Source of the DNA: Epiperipatus broadwayi
Lineage: Eukaryota; Onychophora; Udeonychophora; Euonychophora; Peripatidae
Direction of reading: 5' to 3'
NCBI GenBank assembly: GCA_028023455.1
Contig: JAQFVV010000055.1
Location: 4,060,030-4,124,029, forward strand
DNA length: 64,000 nt
Below the pieces are notes generated by a model, which saw only the letters and a program-made list of their open reading frames with translations, ran no database searches and was not told the DNA's origin. Position 1 is the stretch's first letter. Each line of letters begins with the position of its first letter. A program made the position numbers and the translations under genes. Below are positions 46,030-58,424 of this stretch, piece by piece.

Positions 46030-46690
46030 AAAATCCAAATTTTAAATATAGATGTTAATTCTTTTCACATGTATTATACCACAAAAGACTTAAGATCTAT
46101 GAAATTTATCACATTTATCAAAACTTGCATCAAAAATCAGGTACTCATTGCGAGAGACTTTAATTGTACCTTTAGCAAAGTTGTGCCTGCCTTATATGAC
46201 AAACTATACAAAATCTCAACAAAAATTCTACAGAACTTCATCCCTTTAATACTTACAACTTTTTCAACTCCAGTACAAAGCCATATTAAAGCAATTTTTA
46301 AAAAGCCAACTGCAGGCCAAAACCTCCTAAACACTTCCTTGAGATATATTTGGTTGTCAATTGCTAAGTTTGAAAAATAAAATAAAATTTCAATTTTAAA
46401 TATAAATAAACTTCTTTCAAATGTATTACATCATATAAGACAAGTTGCGACAAAATTTGCCAGATTTATCTAAACTTATGTCAAAAATCAGATATATTTG
46501 AGATTTTATACAATTAGCAAAATTCTGCTTGCCTTGTGTAAAGTTCTTTAAATATTAGCCCATTCTATTAAACTTCATCCCTTTGATGCTTCCACATTGG
46601 TCAACTCCTACACAAGATAATGATAAAACAATTTTTAAAAAGTCCACTGCAAGGCAGCCTCTTAACTAGACCCAAAGAGAGGCACAATTA
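46030..46690. repeat. Old tandem duplication, ~350-bp unit
   Basis: 46030-46375 and 46387-46680 share order and words: AATTTTAAATATA, CACATGTATTA, TCAAAAATCAG, AACTTCATCCCTTT and CAATTTTTAAAAAG. They differ at many positions. The 103-codon frame in the first copy is broken in the second, which argues against it being a protein. Confidence 0.75.
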
Positions 46691-47740
46691 ATCAACTTTA
46701 CAACTTTCAAATGCAGTTTTTCGCCCATTTTGTTCTCTAAAATTGGCTAGATATGTTTATTGGCCAATATCATATAGTCAACTGAATATGCTAATAGCTA
46801 ATTACTTAAAGAAAAATTCCATACCTGAATGACCTGAAAAAAATTTTGAAGTCTAGGTCATAAATATGACAAAAAGATGCACTGCTGTTGACATGAAACC
46901 TTTCTTCTCTCCCTGTCCTAAACCATAAATACTGAGGTTTCCTCCAAAGAGCTTCTTCTCTTTAGAAAAATGTTTTGCTACATCCAATTACTTTTGCAAC
47001 AGCATTTACTATTATGAAATACAATATATGTAAATATTACAGTAGAGTAATTGTGTTCACAGGAATTGTCACTGCATTGTCTGAATTGACCGTTTATTCA
47101 ATATACTAGGATAGTTACTTTACAAATTGGAACTACAATGCAATTTCAAAACATGTTTCATAACATATGAATATGATTTAGATAATTAATCATACTAAAT
47201 ATTGAACAAAGTATAAACCTTCTTCAAAGATTCACAATATGTGCACACACAACATCGATAAAAACTTTCACAATGTAATGTAAGAATCCTTCGATATACA
47301 TCGTGTACGATCTGATTGGTTGGAAATAAATTTACATAACTTTCAAGAGAAATTCCTTCATTTTATTTCAAAGATGTCTACAGAAAATTTGAGATATTTG
47401 CAATTTTGTTTTGTCAAAAAGGACTTAGATTCAAACAAGGAATTAATGCAGTTATATATTGAGAAGCAATCAAACTCTTTTATAACAGCAAGCTAATAGT
47501 CTAAAGTTAAAGGATGTCAGTAGACACATAGGTGTATTAGTCCCAACTTTAAATCTTAAAAATCTTCAATGACAAAAACAAAAATCAGCTGATCTGGTGA
47601 TGTGACTATAATGAAACCATTTCTCATGTTTTACACTAGATGGCTCTGAAGAAAGATGAATAAACTATTCTTGAAAGCAGATATTATGAATATGCTGAGG
47701 AAATCCGTTAATTCTTTCATAGTTCAAAATCCCTATTGGC
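46691..47740. other. AT-rich unassigned DNA
   Basis: Only a Y-like scrap at about 47625-47685 (ACACTAGATGGCTCTGAAG) was recognised. Confidence 0.4.
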
Positions 47741-47744
47741 AGAT

Positions 47745-48400
47745 TCAATTAAAATTCCAAACTTTTGATTGGTCAATTATAGAATGTACAGTAAAAATAT
47801 ATTCATCTTTTAAAACTATATTTGTTTTAGTTTAATTTCTAAAATGCAAATTAATAATTCATTAGAATATTAAAGTGAGCGAAAAATATTTAAAAATGAA
47901 CTTCTATTTATAATTGATGAAAATAATCTACAGCAGTAAACATAAAACTATATGTTATCCAATTATAAATTAAAGCCGTACTTTGTTAATCTTTCTTTGT
48001 CAATTTGCTTCATGTAAAAGTAAACATTTTCTACTAAAATCTGAATTATTCTTCTAAAATAATTTATATTTCACACATATTTTGTAAAAAAAATTCATAA
48101 ATGTGTAAAAAAAAAATATTCTAAAACATGCTTCAATTGAGAAAGCAAAACGAAAAATTGAACTGTCAAAATTTGACTGGTGATCTCTGGTGGAGAACAG
48201 AACCAACTAATCAGCACCCTGAAAGGAAGTACTTACATCATTATACAGTTAAATTTAAATATTGATTTATTAGTTGTAAATAAATTCTAAAGATGGCATC
48301 ATTTAGTAAAATTTTCTCAATAAAATAACTGTAAAATCGGCAAAATAACATTAAAAATAGCAGTTTGAGAGTGAGATAAAGCAACGTACAAAAATAGCTA
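47745..48400 (+). repeat. Dispersed repeat Z, copy 2
   Basis: Partner of 15035-15720, with TTTTGATTGGTCAATTA, TTCATGTAAAAGTAAA and ACCAACTAATCAGCA in the same order. Confidence 0.7.
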
Positions 48401-48659
48401 TATATTGCAGTTCATGGGCTGACTGGAAAAAATAAACAATGGATATAGACCATGTCTCAGTGAAAAAATGACTGGTTTTCTGCCTGCTTTGCTATCTCTG
48501 AATCAACATTACATGGTGATATTGTTTAGCTATTCTTCATAAAAATTTTATGGCAGTAATATATCTGGATTAAAGTTACAAGAAATGTGGAGCGTATTTC
48601 ATATCTTTGCCTGTGATGCAATAATTGTATTATTTTTAATTTATTTTAAATTGGGATTA

Positions 48660-48890
48660 GCACTACTGAAATGTTTTAAATGATCCAAATTGGGTATAGC
48701 AGTGAAGCCATGAGATACAAGAACATTTTCAAGTGACTTGTAGGATTTTATGACAGCAGGAAGCACATTAAAGACAATCTACAAAGGTACAAAGGCCTCA
48801 AAATTTTTATGAATTGTTAAACTATACTTTTACATAACATACATTAATTCATAGATGGCGCTGCAGATCATCTTTTCACAGGATGCACTG
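48660..48890 (+). repeat. Dispersed repeat W, copy 2
   Basis: Partner of 24956-25210, with CTACTGAAATG, TTTTCAAGTGACTT, CACATTAAAGAC and GGCGCTGCAGATCA in order. Confidence 0.55.
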
Positions 48891-50084
48891 CATCTAATAG
48901 TACAGTGAATCCATTAAAATTTATAAGTAACAATTTGATAATTATTCACTGAAATAAATGTAAACTACAACTTGTATTTTATATACATTTATCACTATTT
49001 TAAAAACGTAAATGCCAATATGTTTAATATTTCTCAAATAGTGATTTAAAAATACATTAATTTTTCTAACAGCAGGTAATTTTTTAATTATAATTCTTTT
49101 TTCCATAATTTGACTCCAACATTTAAGTAATTGAAGAAAATTAACAAATATAATGATCTTGAAATGCTTTAAAAATTATAAATAAAAACAATTTGTGATC
49201 GTTCACCAAAATATATATAAAATAAAACTCAAATTTAATAATTCAAAATATTTCACATTTGCAAAATGTTTTCATATATATTTTTAATATCACAGTAATT
49301 ACATATATTGCTTAAAAAATTCAAAATATTCTGCATTCATAAAATGTTTGCATATTTTAAATATCACAGTAATTTCATACATTGCTTAAAAACTGGGTTT
49401 CCACAAAACTCGGCAATGAATATGAAGTCCAGCAACTTCAAAAGCGCTTAGTGCAGATACATATATTTTTTACAATATTAAACTTCTTTAACCTAAGCGT
49501 TAGTGTAGAATTATTAATATAGTTTATTAAGTATTTGTAATTCTTACGTACTTTCATTCTAACAATTCTGATTAAGTTTATAAATAAAAAAGTGTAAACT
49601 GATCTTTTAAATCAGTTCAAAATTTATAAATCCAAAGAAAATTTAAATTCTCTATTTAATAGATGACATTTATTTTAAATTTTATGCCTCAACTCAAAAT
49701 ATCATTGTAAGCAAATATGCAATATAATGTAGCCACTCTTTCAAAGTTTTTACTTTTGTCAGTTATCAAGAATATCACTAAAATTCAGCATAACTTCATC
49801 ACCGTCTCCTTCTTTTAATAAAATATAGAATTAGCTGTGATAAAACAATTAGCAGGGATAAAACATAATAAACCAGGGTAATGAATGGAAATGTGATATT
49901 CAAGTATACCCAGAAGTGCTTGAAAAAAAACATGAGCATGTCCAAAAATACTTGATATAGTACTGCTTCTGACAGCAGTGTTTCAGTCTTTGCCAAACCA
50001 ATAGATAGGAAAAATATATCAGCATTTGCATAGACTTGTGATGATGGGATGAGATACGTTGGATGATTTCCATAAACTATCAGA
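48891..50084. other. AT-rich unassigned DNA
   Basis: A worn direct repeat of about 85 bp (AATTCAAAATATT ... ATTGCTTAAAAA) lies at about 49231-49390. The 65-codon minus frame at 49799-49996 is hydrophobic and lysine-ended but has no recognisable domain. Confidence 0.4.
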
Positions 50085-50295
50085 AATAGCTGTAGGCTAG
50101 TGTTGCCTTAAAATTCAATATTCGAAAAGCTAAAGATGTAAGTTCTACACCTATGCTAATATTATTAATGGTCAGGCCAAAAACATTGGAAAAAGAGCGA
50201 GGAATACCACTCAAAGCATTGTATAATCTACTAGCCTGTGTTATCTATTTGTGTGCTATTACTAAGTTGTTTGCATTTGAAAAGTTGTTTAATAC
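50085..50295 (+). mobile_element. tRNA-derived SINE, second copy
   Basis: Resembles the SINE at 18522-18720 from TTGCCTTAAAATTCAATA through ATGGTCAGG, the AGGAATACCACTCAAA region and GTGCTATTACTAA. The tRNA-like boxes are eroded. Confidence 0.65.
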
Positions 50296-50330
50296 TTTCT
50301 AGGCATTCAACATTTAATGATAGATGAAAG

Positions 50331-50815
50331 TCACCATCATTATATTATCAATCCACTGAAGGATGCTCTCTCCAAGTTCAATACATCTCCGATCTTTAGC
50401 TTCTCTTCTCCACATCATCCCTACACATTTTCTTATTCCATCCATCCATCTCACATATGGTCTCTTTCTGGATCTTTTACAATCTCTTGGAATCCAGTTT
50501 AAGATTTCAATTGTCCATCTATTATCATCTCTTCTAGCAATATGTCTAACCCAACTTCACTTGTTTTTTATTTTTTTCAATGAGGTCAGTAACACCTGTT
50601 TGTTCTCTTACCCATATATTGCATTTTTGATCTCTTTTTGTTACTCCCAACATGCATTTCTCCATACTTCTTTGAGTGGTCTGAAGTCTCTGTATTGCTC
50701 TTCTATTAAGTGTCCAAGCCTCGAATTTATGAATAAGAACTGGTAAAACATATTTATTAAAAACCTTCCTTTTCAAACACATAGGCATATTTCCTTTTAG
50801 TACCAAGTTAGTCCA
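50331..50815 (-). pseudogene. RTE 3' end, 5'-truncated
   Basis: Minus-strand translation gives LVLKGNMPMCLKRKVFNK, the RAIQRLQTTQRSMEKCML region and further C-terminal pieces with frameshifts. Similarity to the intact copy stops abruptly near 50815, a typical truncated insertion. Confidence 0.85.
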
Positions 50816-51288
50816 ACATATTACCACATATATTATTATTATTTTGAAAAACCTAAAATATAATAAATCAGAATGAATGAAAATAAAATATGAGTACTTA
50901 CAAAAGTTTGCAATGAAATAATATTTCAAGGTCAACATTTGTAATCATCCTTGAAAAAGCTTTATTGATACCAGCATTTCAGTCTTCATTTAGATTTAAA
51001 GTCAGATAACAAAAATATACAGATTCCAGGATTACAATTGAGAACGCTAAGGCTGTCTTAGATGAAAAAAAAATTAAAAGAATTTCCTTTAGTAAAAATG
51101 TATAATTGTGAAGCTATTAGTTTATTTACAAGTTCTTTTGATATTAAACATAATTGGAATATGTTGAAATTATGAGATATTTTATGTTGTGTTAATTCAT
51201 ATTTGAAAAGTTCACTTTGGAAGGGAAACCATGGATGTGTAATTTTTGGTTAGTGATTTAATTGTGAATTGGAATACTTTATATAAAT

Positions 51289-53082
51289 TATGGGTACTTG
51301 TGAGTTTTCAGGACTACTAAGATGGCAGTTTGTATTTTGGGAAAATTTTGATATAGTTTCGAGGGCTTACCAAGATGGCAGCCCATATTTTAGATACATT
51401 TCATTAACAATCTTCGGACATTTACAAATTAATGTTAAATTTTTAAAAATGTTCCGATAAATTTCTTAATCTTTATTTTAATTTATTTTTTATTTTCTGA
51501 AAAAAATGAATGAATGGCCTATAATCTCCTGAAGATGTGTTATGTTTACAAAAAAAGAGTGGACGTCCTACAATCTCTCAAAAATGGGTTGGGTTAGTTA
51601 TGTTTATAAAAAATGAGTGAAGGGCCAACAATCTCCCTAAGATGGGTTAGTTATATCTACAAAATATATGTTATGATTTGTCAGTTGTGTGCAATCCCTA
51701 ATGGCTTCCAAAATTGCTACAAATAATTCTTGTTGCAGTAGATGTCATAAATTCTGCTAAATAGGAATTCACTTGTTGTCACAGTTTCCCAGTGTTTTTT
51801 ATTTTGCCCTTGGGAAATACATTGCATCCTGTTCTATGAGAGGAATATCTCAAATTTTGATCATTATCACAATTTATGATAAAAAAACCTGTGGCCAAAA
51901 AGAAACACACTAAACCAAAAGTTACAACAATGTTAAGAGTCTCTCATCACTTCCACATTGTAATGTAAGTATTTAAAAAAATGAAATATTCTTAATGAAA
52001 TATATCAGAATTTATATGAAATCAATCAGAAATATTACCTTTTTTGAAATTTTACATTTTTTTTTTAATTTAGCAACTAAGATCTTCAGGAGATTATAGG
52101 ACCTCAGAATATCTTTTGCAATCTTGGAAGCCATTATAGATTGCATCCAGATGATATGAATAAATGGTAAACATTGTATTTATATTATTTTGTAGCTCAT
52201 TATTTATAAATGTAACTAAGACACCTTTGGGAGATTGTAGACATGAATAAACTGTAAATATTGTATTTATATATTTTTTTGGTTCATTTTTTATAAATGT
52301 AACTAACACATTTTCGGGAGATTGTAGGCCCTCCATTCATTTTTTGTAAACATAAATAACCTATCTTCAAAAAAGTAAATTTAAAAAAAATTGAAATAAA
52401 GATTGTCAATTCAATTTATTAGTATTACTTTATTTTTTAATTTACTACAGATTCGGGAGAGTGTAGGCCCTCTACTCATTTGTAAATGTTTTTAGGGGAA
52501 ATTTAAAAATAAACAATTGAAATAAATAGTTACTGAAATTTATCAGAATTTCTTTTTTTTACATTTAACACTACTTTTGTAAATGTTTGGGGATGGGGAG
52601 GGGGTTAAAAAATTGAAATAAAGATTGTTAATGAAATTCATCGGAACTTATTTCTTTTTTTTTAAAATTTAACATCAATTTTGTAAATGTCGGAAGATGT
52701 TTAATGAAATTTATCAAAAATACAGACTGCCATCTTGCTAAGCCCTCGAAACTGTATATTTATCAAATTTTATCAAAAATATGGACTGTTTTGAAATTTA
52801 TCAGAATTTCTTTTTTTTTTTACATTTAACACCACTTTTGTAAATGTTTGGGGATGGGGAGGGGGTTAAAAAATTGAATTAAAGATTGTTAATGAAATTC
52901 ATCGGAACTTATTTCTTTTTTTTTTAAATTTAACATCAATTTTGTAAATGTCGGAAGATGTTTAATGAAATTTATCAAAAATACAGACTGCCATCTTGCT
53001 AAGCCCTCGAAACTGTATATTTATCAAATTTTATCAAAAATATGGACTGTTATCTTAGTAGTACTGAAAACTCACAAATATC
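51289..53082. repeat. Imperfect 1.8-kb palindrome with internal repeats
   Basis: Outer ends are inverted: TTGTGAGTTTTCAG near 51298 and CTGAAAACTCACAA near 53065, each followed inward by AAGATGGCAG/CTGCCATCTT and a TTTCGAGGGCTTA-type word. Inside, a motif around CCTACAATCTCCCGAAGATG recurs several times in one orientation on the left (51520-51640) and inverted on the right (52085-52490). No coding frame. The element type is unknown. Confidence 0.75.
52534..53051. repeat. Near-identical 260-bp tandem duplication
   Basis: Units starting GAAATTTATCAGAATTTC at 52534 and 52793 are almost identical through to ATATGGACTGTT, including the GGGGATGGGGAGGGGG tract. The duplication lies in the right arm of the palindrome only, so it came after the palindrome formed. 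Confidence 0.92.
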
Positions 53083-53089
53083 AAATTAT

Positions 53090-54645
53090 GTATAGCTTTA
53101 TGTGAGAATTTGTCATATAATCACTACTATTTTAATTTACAATCATCTATCTGCTATTAAAATCTTTAAAGAAAAATTTATATTAAAAATGCCATCCATT
53201 TTGTAAATAATAACATCAGGGGATAATAACTTTACAAAATACATATACAAATACAGAATATATTCATTATACAGTAGTCAATACTGTTTTGATTATAGAA
53301 CTAAATTATGATGAATGGACTTTATCTCATTTTCATCCAATGACTTTACAAGAGTGATTTGATTTATGATATATCCAAAGTAAAGATTTCCATAGTTTAC
53401 ACCAAAAAAAAAAATGCCAATTTCATTTAAAATAGTAAGTAATCAACATCATATTTTGATCATAAAGAACAATGACATGTATTAATATTAAATTTTTAAA
53501 TGTATAGATTAGGTCAAATATATTCTCTCAATCAATGTTATGGATTAAAATTATGAACAATATTTTTCATGTGGCAAAAAATATACGGTGATTACAAAAT
53601 ATTTCATATAATTATAAATTATTTTGAGGAGAAAAATGATTTCATGCATTATGCAATTAATAATCTTATCATTAAAGGTTACTAAACACAAGTTTAAAAT
53701 ATTATTTGCTCAAATTTAAATCGGAAATCTTACTTTCTTTCGAATAATGGCAGCTATTAAAAAAAATATACTGTTAGTATCGGAAAAAAAAAATTTAACC
53801 ATATAATTTTTTATTTATTTTTCAATGTATATTGTAATCAGTTTTTTTTCTTTCATATTTTATTTTAATAGTAAATTAGAAAATATTCTCTCGCTACTTA
53901 AAAAATAAATGGTAGTCTATCAAAAATTAAAATTATAATTTTAAAAAAAAAACGTTAGTTATGAAATGATTTTTACATTTAATGACAACTAATGTTTTAA
54001 TAATATGTTTAATAAAATGTTTATTCATTAATTGACTTTTTTCAGCGATTGTTAAAACATAACTCATTCTTGATCCTCTTCCTATGTTAAGGTTGATTTC
54101 AGATCATTTAGTCTGCACATAAATTAAAATAATAGACCAAATTCATCCGATAATTTAAAACTTCAAAAAAACTAAGCTCATATAGATCAGTATCATTCTA
54201 ACTTTTCATGTTGTTGATGTTACTGAACTCAATGGGAGGTAGTTATTTCTGCTTCAATTATATATATTTAAAGTGATTATTATTTATTATTATATTATTA
54301 AAACTGATTTTTCATTTAGTATTCAGAGGTTATTAAAACCAAGACTCCTTGATCCTCTGAATATATTAATGGTGATTTCATATCCTTTAGTCTGGCAATA
54401 AATGATCAAATACATCCTATATTCTAAAACTACGTTAAAAAATTAAAATAACAGAGCTAAACAATAGATTGATATAATTCTATTTTTTTATAATTGTTGG
54501 CATTACATAACTCAATAGAAGAAAGTTACTTACGTTACAATTACATGTTTTTAAAGTTTATTTATTAATACATAAATATAATAAAAATAAATAAATATAA
54601 ATATACAACTAATAAAATACATAGTATCAATTAATGATTGTTTCT
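53090..54645. other. AT-rich unassigned DNA
   Basis: Very AT-rich. A worn direct repeat (TTGATCCTCT ... TTTAGTCTG) is seen at about 54070-54115 and 54348-54395. No gene. Confidence 0.4.
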
Positions 54646-54649
54646 GGTA

Positions 54650-54884
54650 TTTAAAAAAAAGTATTTTGGGATTAGTGCTGCTGAGACGTAATAATTCCAC
54701 CGTAATTACTCTAATCTTGCGAATTATTCAAAACTTTAGATTTATTATTTTTTAAAGATTAGCAAACTTTATATTTAAAAAATGAGTTTTTAAATTCAAC
54801 TAATTTTAAAAAAAATAATATATTAACTTTAGATTTAAAAAATTTGAATTCAAGTTAATTTTAAAAAAATATTATAAATCATAA
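54650..54884. repeat. Left arm of an inverted-repeat element split by RTE
   Basis: TATTTTGGGATTAGTGCTGCTG at about 54652, written here as neighbouring words TATTTTGGGATTAG and TGCTGCTG, continues with TTATTCAAAA, TTAGCAAAC and TTTGAATTCAA. It matches the inverse of about 58150-58345. The RTE at 54885 and its flank sit between the arms. Confidence 0.7.
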
Positions 54885-57800
54885 TCATCATCATCAACCA
54901 TTATCAATTCATTGCGGGATGGCCTCTCCAAGTTTCTAGCCTCTCTTCTCCACATCATCCCTGTACACTTTCTTATTTCATCCATCCATCTCACATGTGG
55001 TCACTTTCTGGGTATTTTATCTCTTGGAATCCAGTTCAAGATTTCAATTGTCCATCTATTATCATCTCTTCCAGCAATACGCCCTGCCCACTCCACTTCA
55101 GTTTTTTTTTTCAATGATGTCAGTAACATCTGTTTGTTCTCTTACCCATGTAGTGCATTTTCAATCTCATTACTCCTAAATAATGCATCTCTCCTTACTT
55201 CTTTGAGTGGTCTGAAGTCTTAGTATTGTTCTTCTATTAAGTGTCCAAGTCTCAGATCCATAAGTAAGAAGTGTTAAAATACAATTATTAAAAACCTTCC
55301 TTTTCAAACACATAGGGATATTTCTTTTTAATATTAAAGTATTTCTACCAAAAGCACTTCAACCAAGTTTAATTCTATTATTAATTTCATCCATTATGTT
55401 TCCATCTGTAATAATCTGACCAACATATTTGTAGTTGTTAACTTCTTCTAACTCATCATAATCAATCTTTATTTTCCATTTTTGAATTATGTTTCCATCT
55501 GTAATAATCTGACCAACATATTTGTAGTTGCTAACTTCTTCTAACTCATCATAATCAATCTTTATTTTCAATTTTTGAAAAAATCCATTGAATACTTTAG
55601 CCTTTTTAACATTTACCTTTAGTCCTACCTTCATCTGATAACTCTTGCAAATTTCCTGAAGCTCTGAAACATTATTTACAAAAACAATTATATCATCTGC
55701 AAAATCTAAATGATTTAAATAATCTCCTTTAGCTTCCCATTTTAATCCACGAAATACTTCTTGCATCACTGCTGTAATAAGTTTCGGAGATATTGAGTTA
55801 TCCTGTCTTACAACTGTCTCAATCTTAACCATACTAGTATCATTATGTAATCTAACTATTGCTGTTGCATTTTATAAATATTCTTCAGAATATGACAATA
55901 ACTTGATTATCCAATGCTTTATCACTAAAAAAATACTTATAGAATCAAATGCCTTTTTATAATCTATAAATCCAAAGCATAATGGCAACTCATAATCATT
56001 TGTCCTTTCTATAACTCCTCTCAATATGATCTACTGCACTAAAACCACTTTTAAGTCCAGCTTGTTCTTTTGGTTGGTTGAAATCCAAAGTTCTCTGTAG
56101 ACAAGTTGTAATTATCTTGATAAAATTTTGTATAAAACTGATAAAAGGCTGATAGGTCTGTAATTTCTAATATCTTCTTTATCACCTTTTTTAAATATTA
56201 ATATTATTACTGCATTTTTCCAATAATCTGGTACATCTTTATCATTTAGACATTTGGTATGTAATTTTGCCAAAATGTTTTTCTATTTCTTCAACTGCTT
56301 CTTTTAATATATCAATTATGTTTCCATCATTATCTGGAACTTTTCCCTTCTTCATAAATTTAATTACGTCTCGCTTCTTAATTTAAAATCTTGAGCAATT
56401 CAGAAGATATAATAGATGTAGAAAGTATTTGTTCTATATTACTATACAATTCTTGATAGAACACTACCTATTTCATGATATCATCCCTCTATTTGGTAAT
56501 AGTTCCAATTTTTTTTCTTATTGCAAGTATAAGTTTCCTACCAATACTAAAATAGTTTTACACTCTTGAGACTTATTCTCTTCTACAACTTTTCTTGCTA
56601 GTTCATAATTATACTTTGTTATATCATTATTAACTTTTTTCCACACCATTTGACAAAATTCAGGATATTCAATCCTTCTTAATGCATCATTTTTATATAT
56701 CTTCAGATTCCTTTTCTTCATAAATTCTTTAGTCTCAGTATAAATTCTATTGGTAATTGCTACTTTCTTCTATCAGCTGTCTTTGTTACAGTTTTTGAAA
56801 GTGTATCAGTTATTTTCCTATTAATTTCATTCAAATCTGAATCATGTTCAAAATCTACTAATACTTGAGGAATGATTTGCAAATTCTAATTTAAATTCTT
56901 AGCATGTTTCTGAAGATTAGGAATATCAACTGTAAATATTGTTTTTCTCAATAATTTTTGTCTCTGGTTTTGGATTAACACTTATCTTACATCTTACTAT
57001 TCGATGATCACTTCCTGTGTTGAATTTATTAAGGACATTACAATCTTGAAATATGTATTTTCTGTTGATCAAAATATAATCCAATTCTGCTGTACCTTCA
57101 TTTGGGTGCTTTCATGTCCATTTCCTTTTAACATTTTTCTCAAATAAAGAATTCATAATATAAAGATTTTCTTTTACGGCAAACTCCACAAGTCTATGTC
57201 CTCTCTAATTTCTATTACCATAACCAAATTTACCTACAGCACTTTGAACTTTCATTTGTTTACCAATTCTAGTCTCCCATAACAATTTTAATATGTTATT
57301 TAGTCTGATGAAAATCCTTTTGTTCATCAATATAAAAATCTTCTACAACTTCATCACTATGAGAACTTGGAGCATAAACCTGAATTATCTGCATATGGTA
57401 TCTGCTATTAAGTTGAATAACTAATCTTGCCATTCTGACCAATACACTATCAATCTTACAATCGTGTTCTTCCACTTTTTATTTATCAATCCTATTCCAC
57501 TTGTGCTTCCAATATTTGTGCCTTTGTAATTCCATTTTTTAATCAATTGTCTCTTCATCTTTTCTTCTAACTTCACTAAGTCCAATAATGTCTCATTTAA
57601 TATGAGATAGTTCTTCTTCTAATTCCTGCAATCTTCCTTTATTTGAAAATGATCTGCAGTTGTAAGTACCTAAATAAAAAGTCATCATCAAATGGCAGCC
57701 TGGGTCCACAATCATGGAATTCTTAGTATCCTCCACCTTCAGCCACCAACCGCTGACTTTACAGCTTCCCGGGAATAAGGACTACGATTTATTTTTGTCT

Positions 57801-57960
57801 GTCATGATTGTATACATCAATTAGAAAAAAAAAAAATTTCATTCACACACACATTCAGTCTGCCTTATCAGGCAACTGAGAAGAAAGACGATGGTGTTTC
57901 GTAATCTTAAACTCAAGAGGTAAAAACCCAGTAAACTCACCACAATGGCTAATGCATGTT
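54885..57960 (-). pseudogene. RTE retrotransposon, nearly full length, decayed
   Basis: From the ATCATCATCATCAACC tail (3' end, at 54885) upward on the minus strand come the C-terminal domain, reverse transcriptase with FADDIIVF (55359-55832), the RNYRPIS region near 56150, a linker frame (56518-56721) and the AP-endonuclease domain (about 56880-57690), recognisable by QVYAPSSHSDE near 57375 and GTYNCRSFS plus GLSEVRRK at its start. About 250 bp of 5' leader follows. Many frameshifts and stops make it inactive. An in-frame 93-bp duplication at 55393-55578 doubles the IDYDELEEV-NYKYVGQI segment. Confidence 0.88.
55393..55578 (-). repeat. 93-bp in-frame duplication in RTE
   Basis: Two copies (start 55393 and 55486) differ at a few bases. 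The unit is exactly 31 codons, so the reading frame is kept. The other RTE copies in the window have one copy of this segment. Confidence 0.9.
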
Positions 57961-58149
57961 GGTGAGCAGCCCATTCATATTCGTATACTATACAAATAAT
58001 CACATAAAAGAATATATGGAGTGGATATTAGGAATTTGCCCTACTCGGTCCCTTTATTATAAAATAATCTTGCTTGTAAACTTATGAAAATGATATTAAA
58101 TAAAAGATTTTTTTGGATAAAACAATTAGTACACAAAAACAATTTTTGA

Positions 58150-58345
58150 CATTCAGTTTATTTAATTCAAATCTTTTATTTATATAGTATTCATAATTTT
58201 TTTGAATTAATTTGAATTCAAAGCTCATATTTTAAATATAATGTTTGCTAAACTTAAAGTGATACTTCACAAGCAATGAAAATATACTCGCAAAATTTGA
58301 ATAATTATGGCCGGACGATTATATCACAGCAGCGCTAATCTCAAA
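58150..58345. repeat. Right arm of the inverted-repeat element
   Basis: Inverse partner of 54650-54884, ending CAGCAGCGCTAATCTCAAAATA. Together with it, this suggests a foldback or TIR element whose interior now houses the RTE. Confidence 0.7.
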
Positions 58346-58424
58346 ATACCAAAAAAAAGAATAGAAAGCAAAATAAATTCAAATATCATAATAACCAGTG
58401 CATAATTGCAGTATAAATAAAGCA

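Noticed and set aside
46069-46380. 103-codon frame as a gene
   Set aside because: The adjacent duplicate of the same DNA has frame breaks, so the frame is not conserved.
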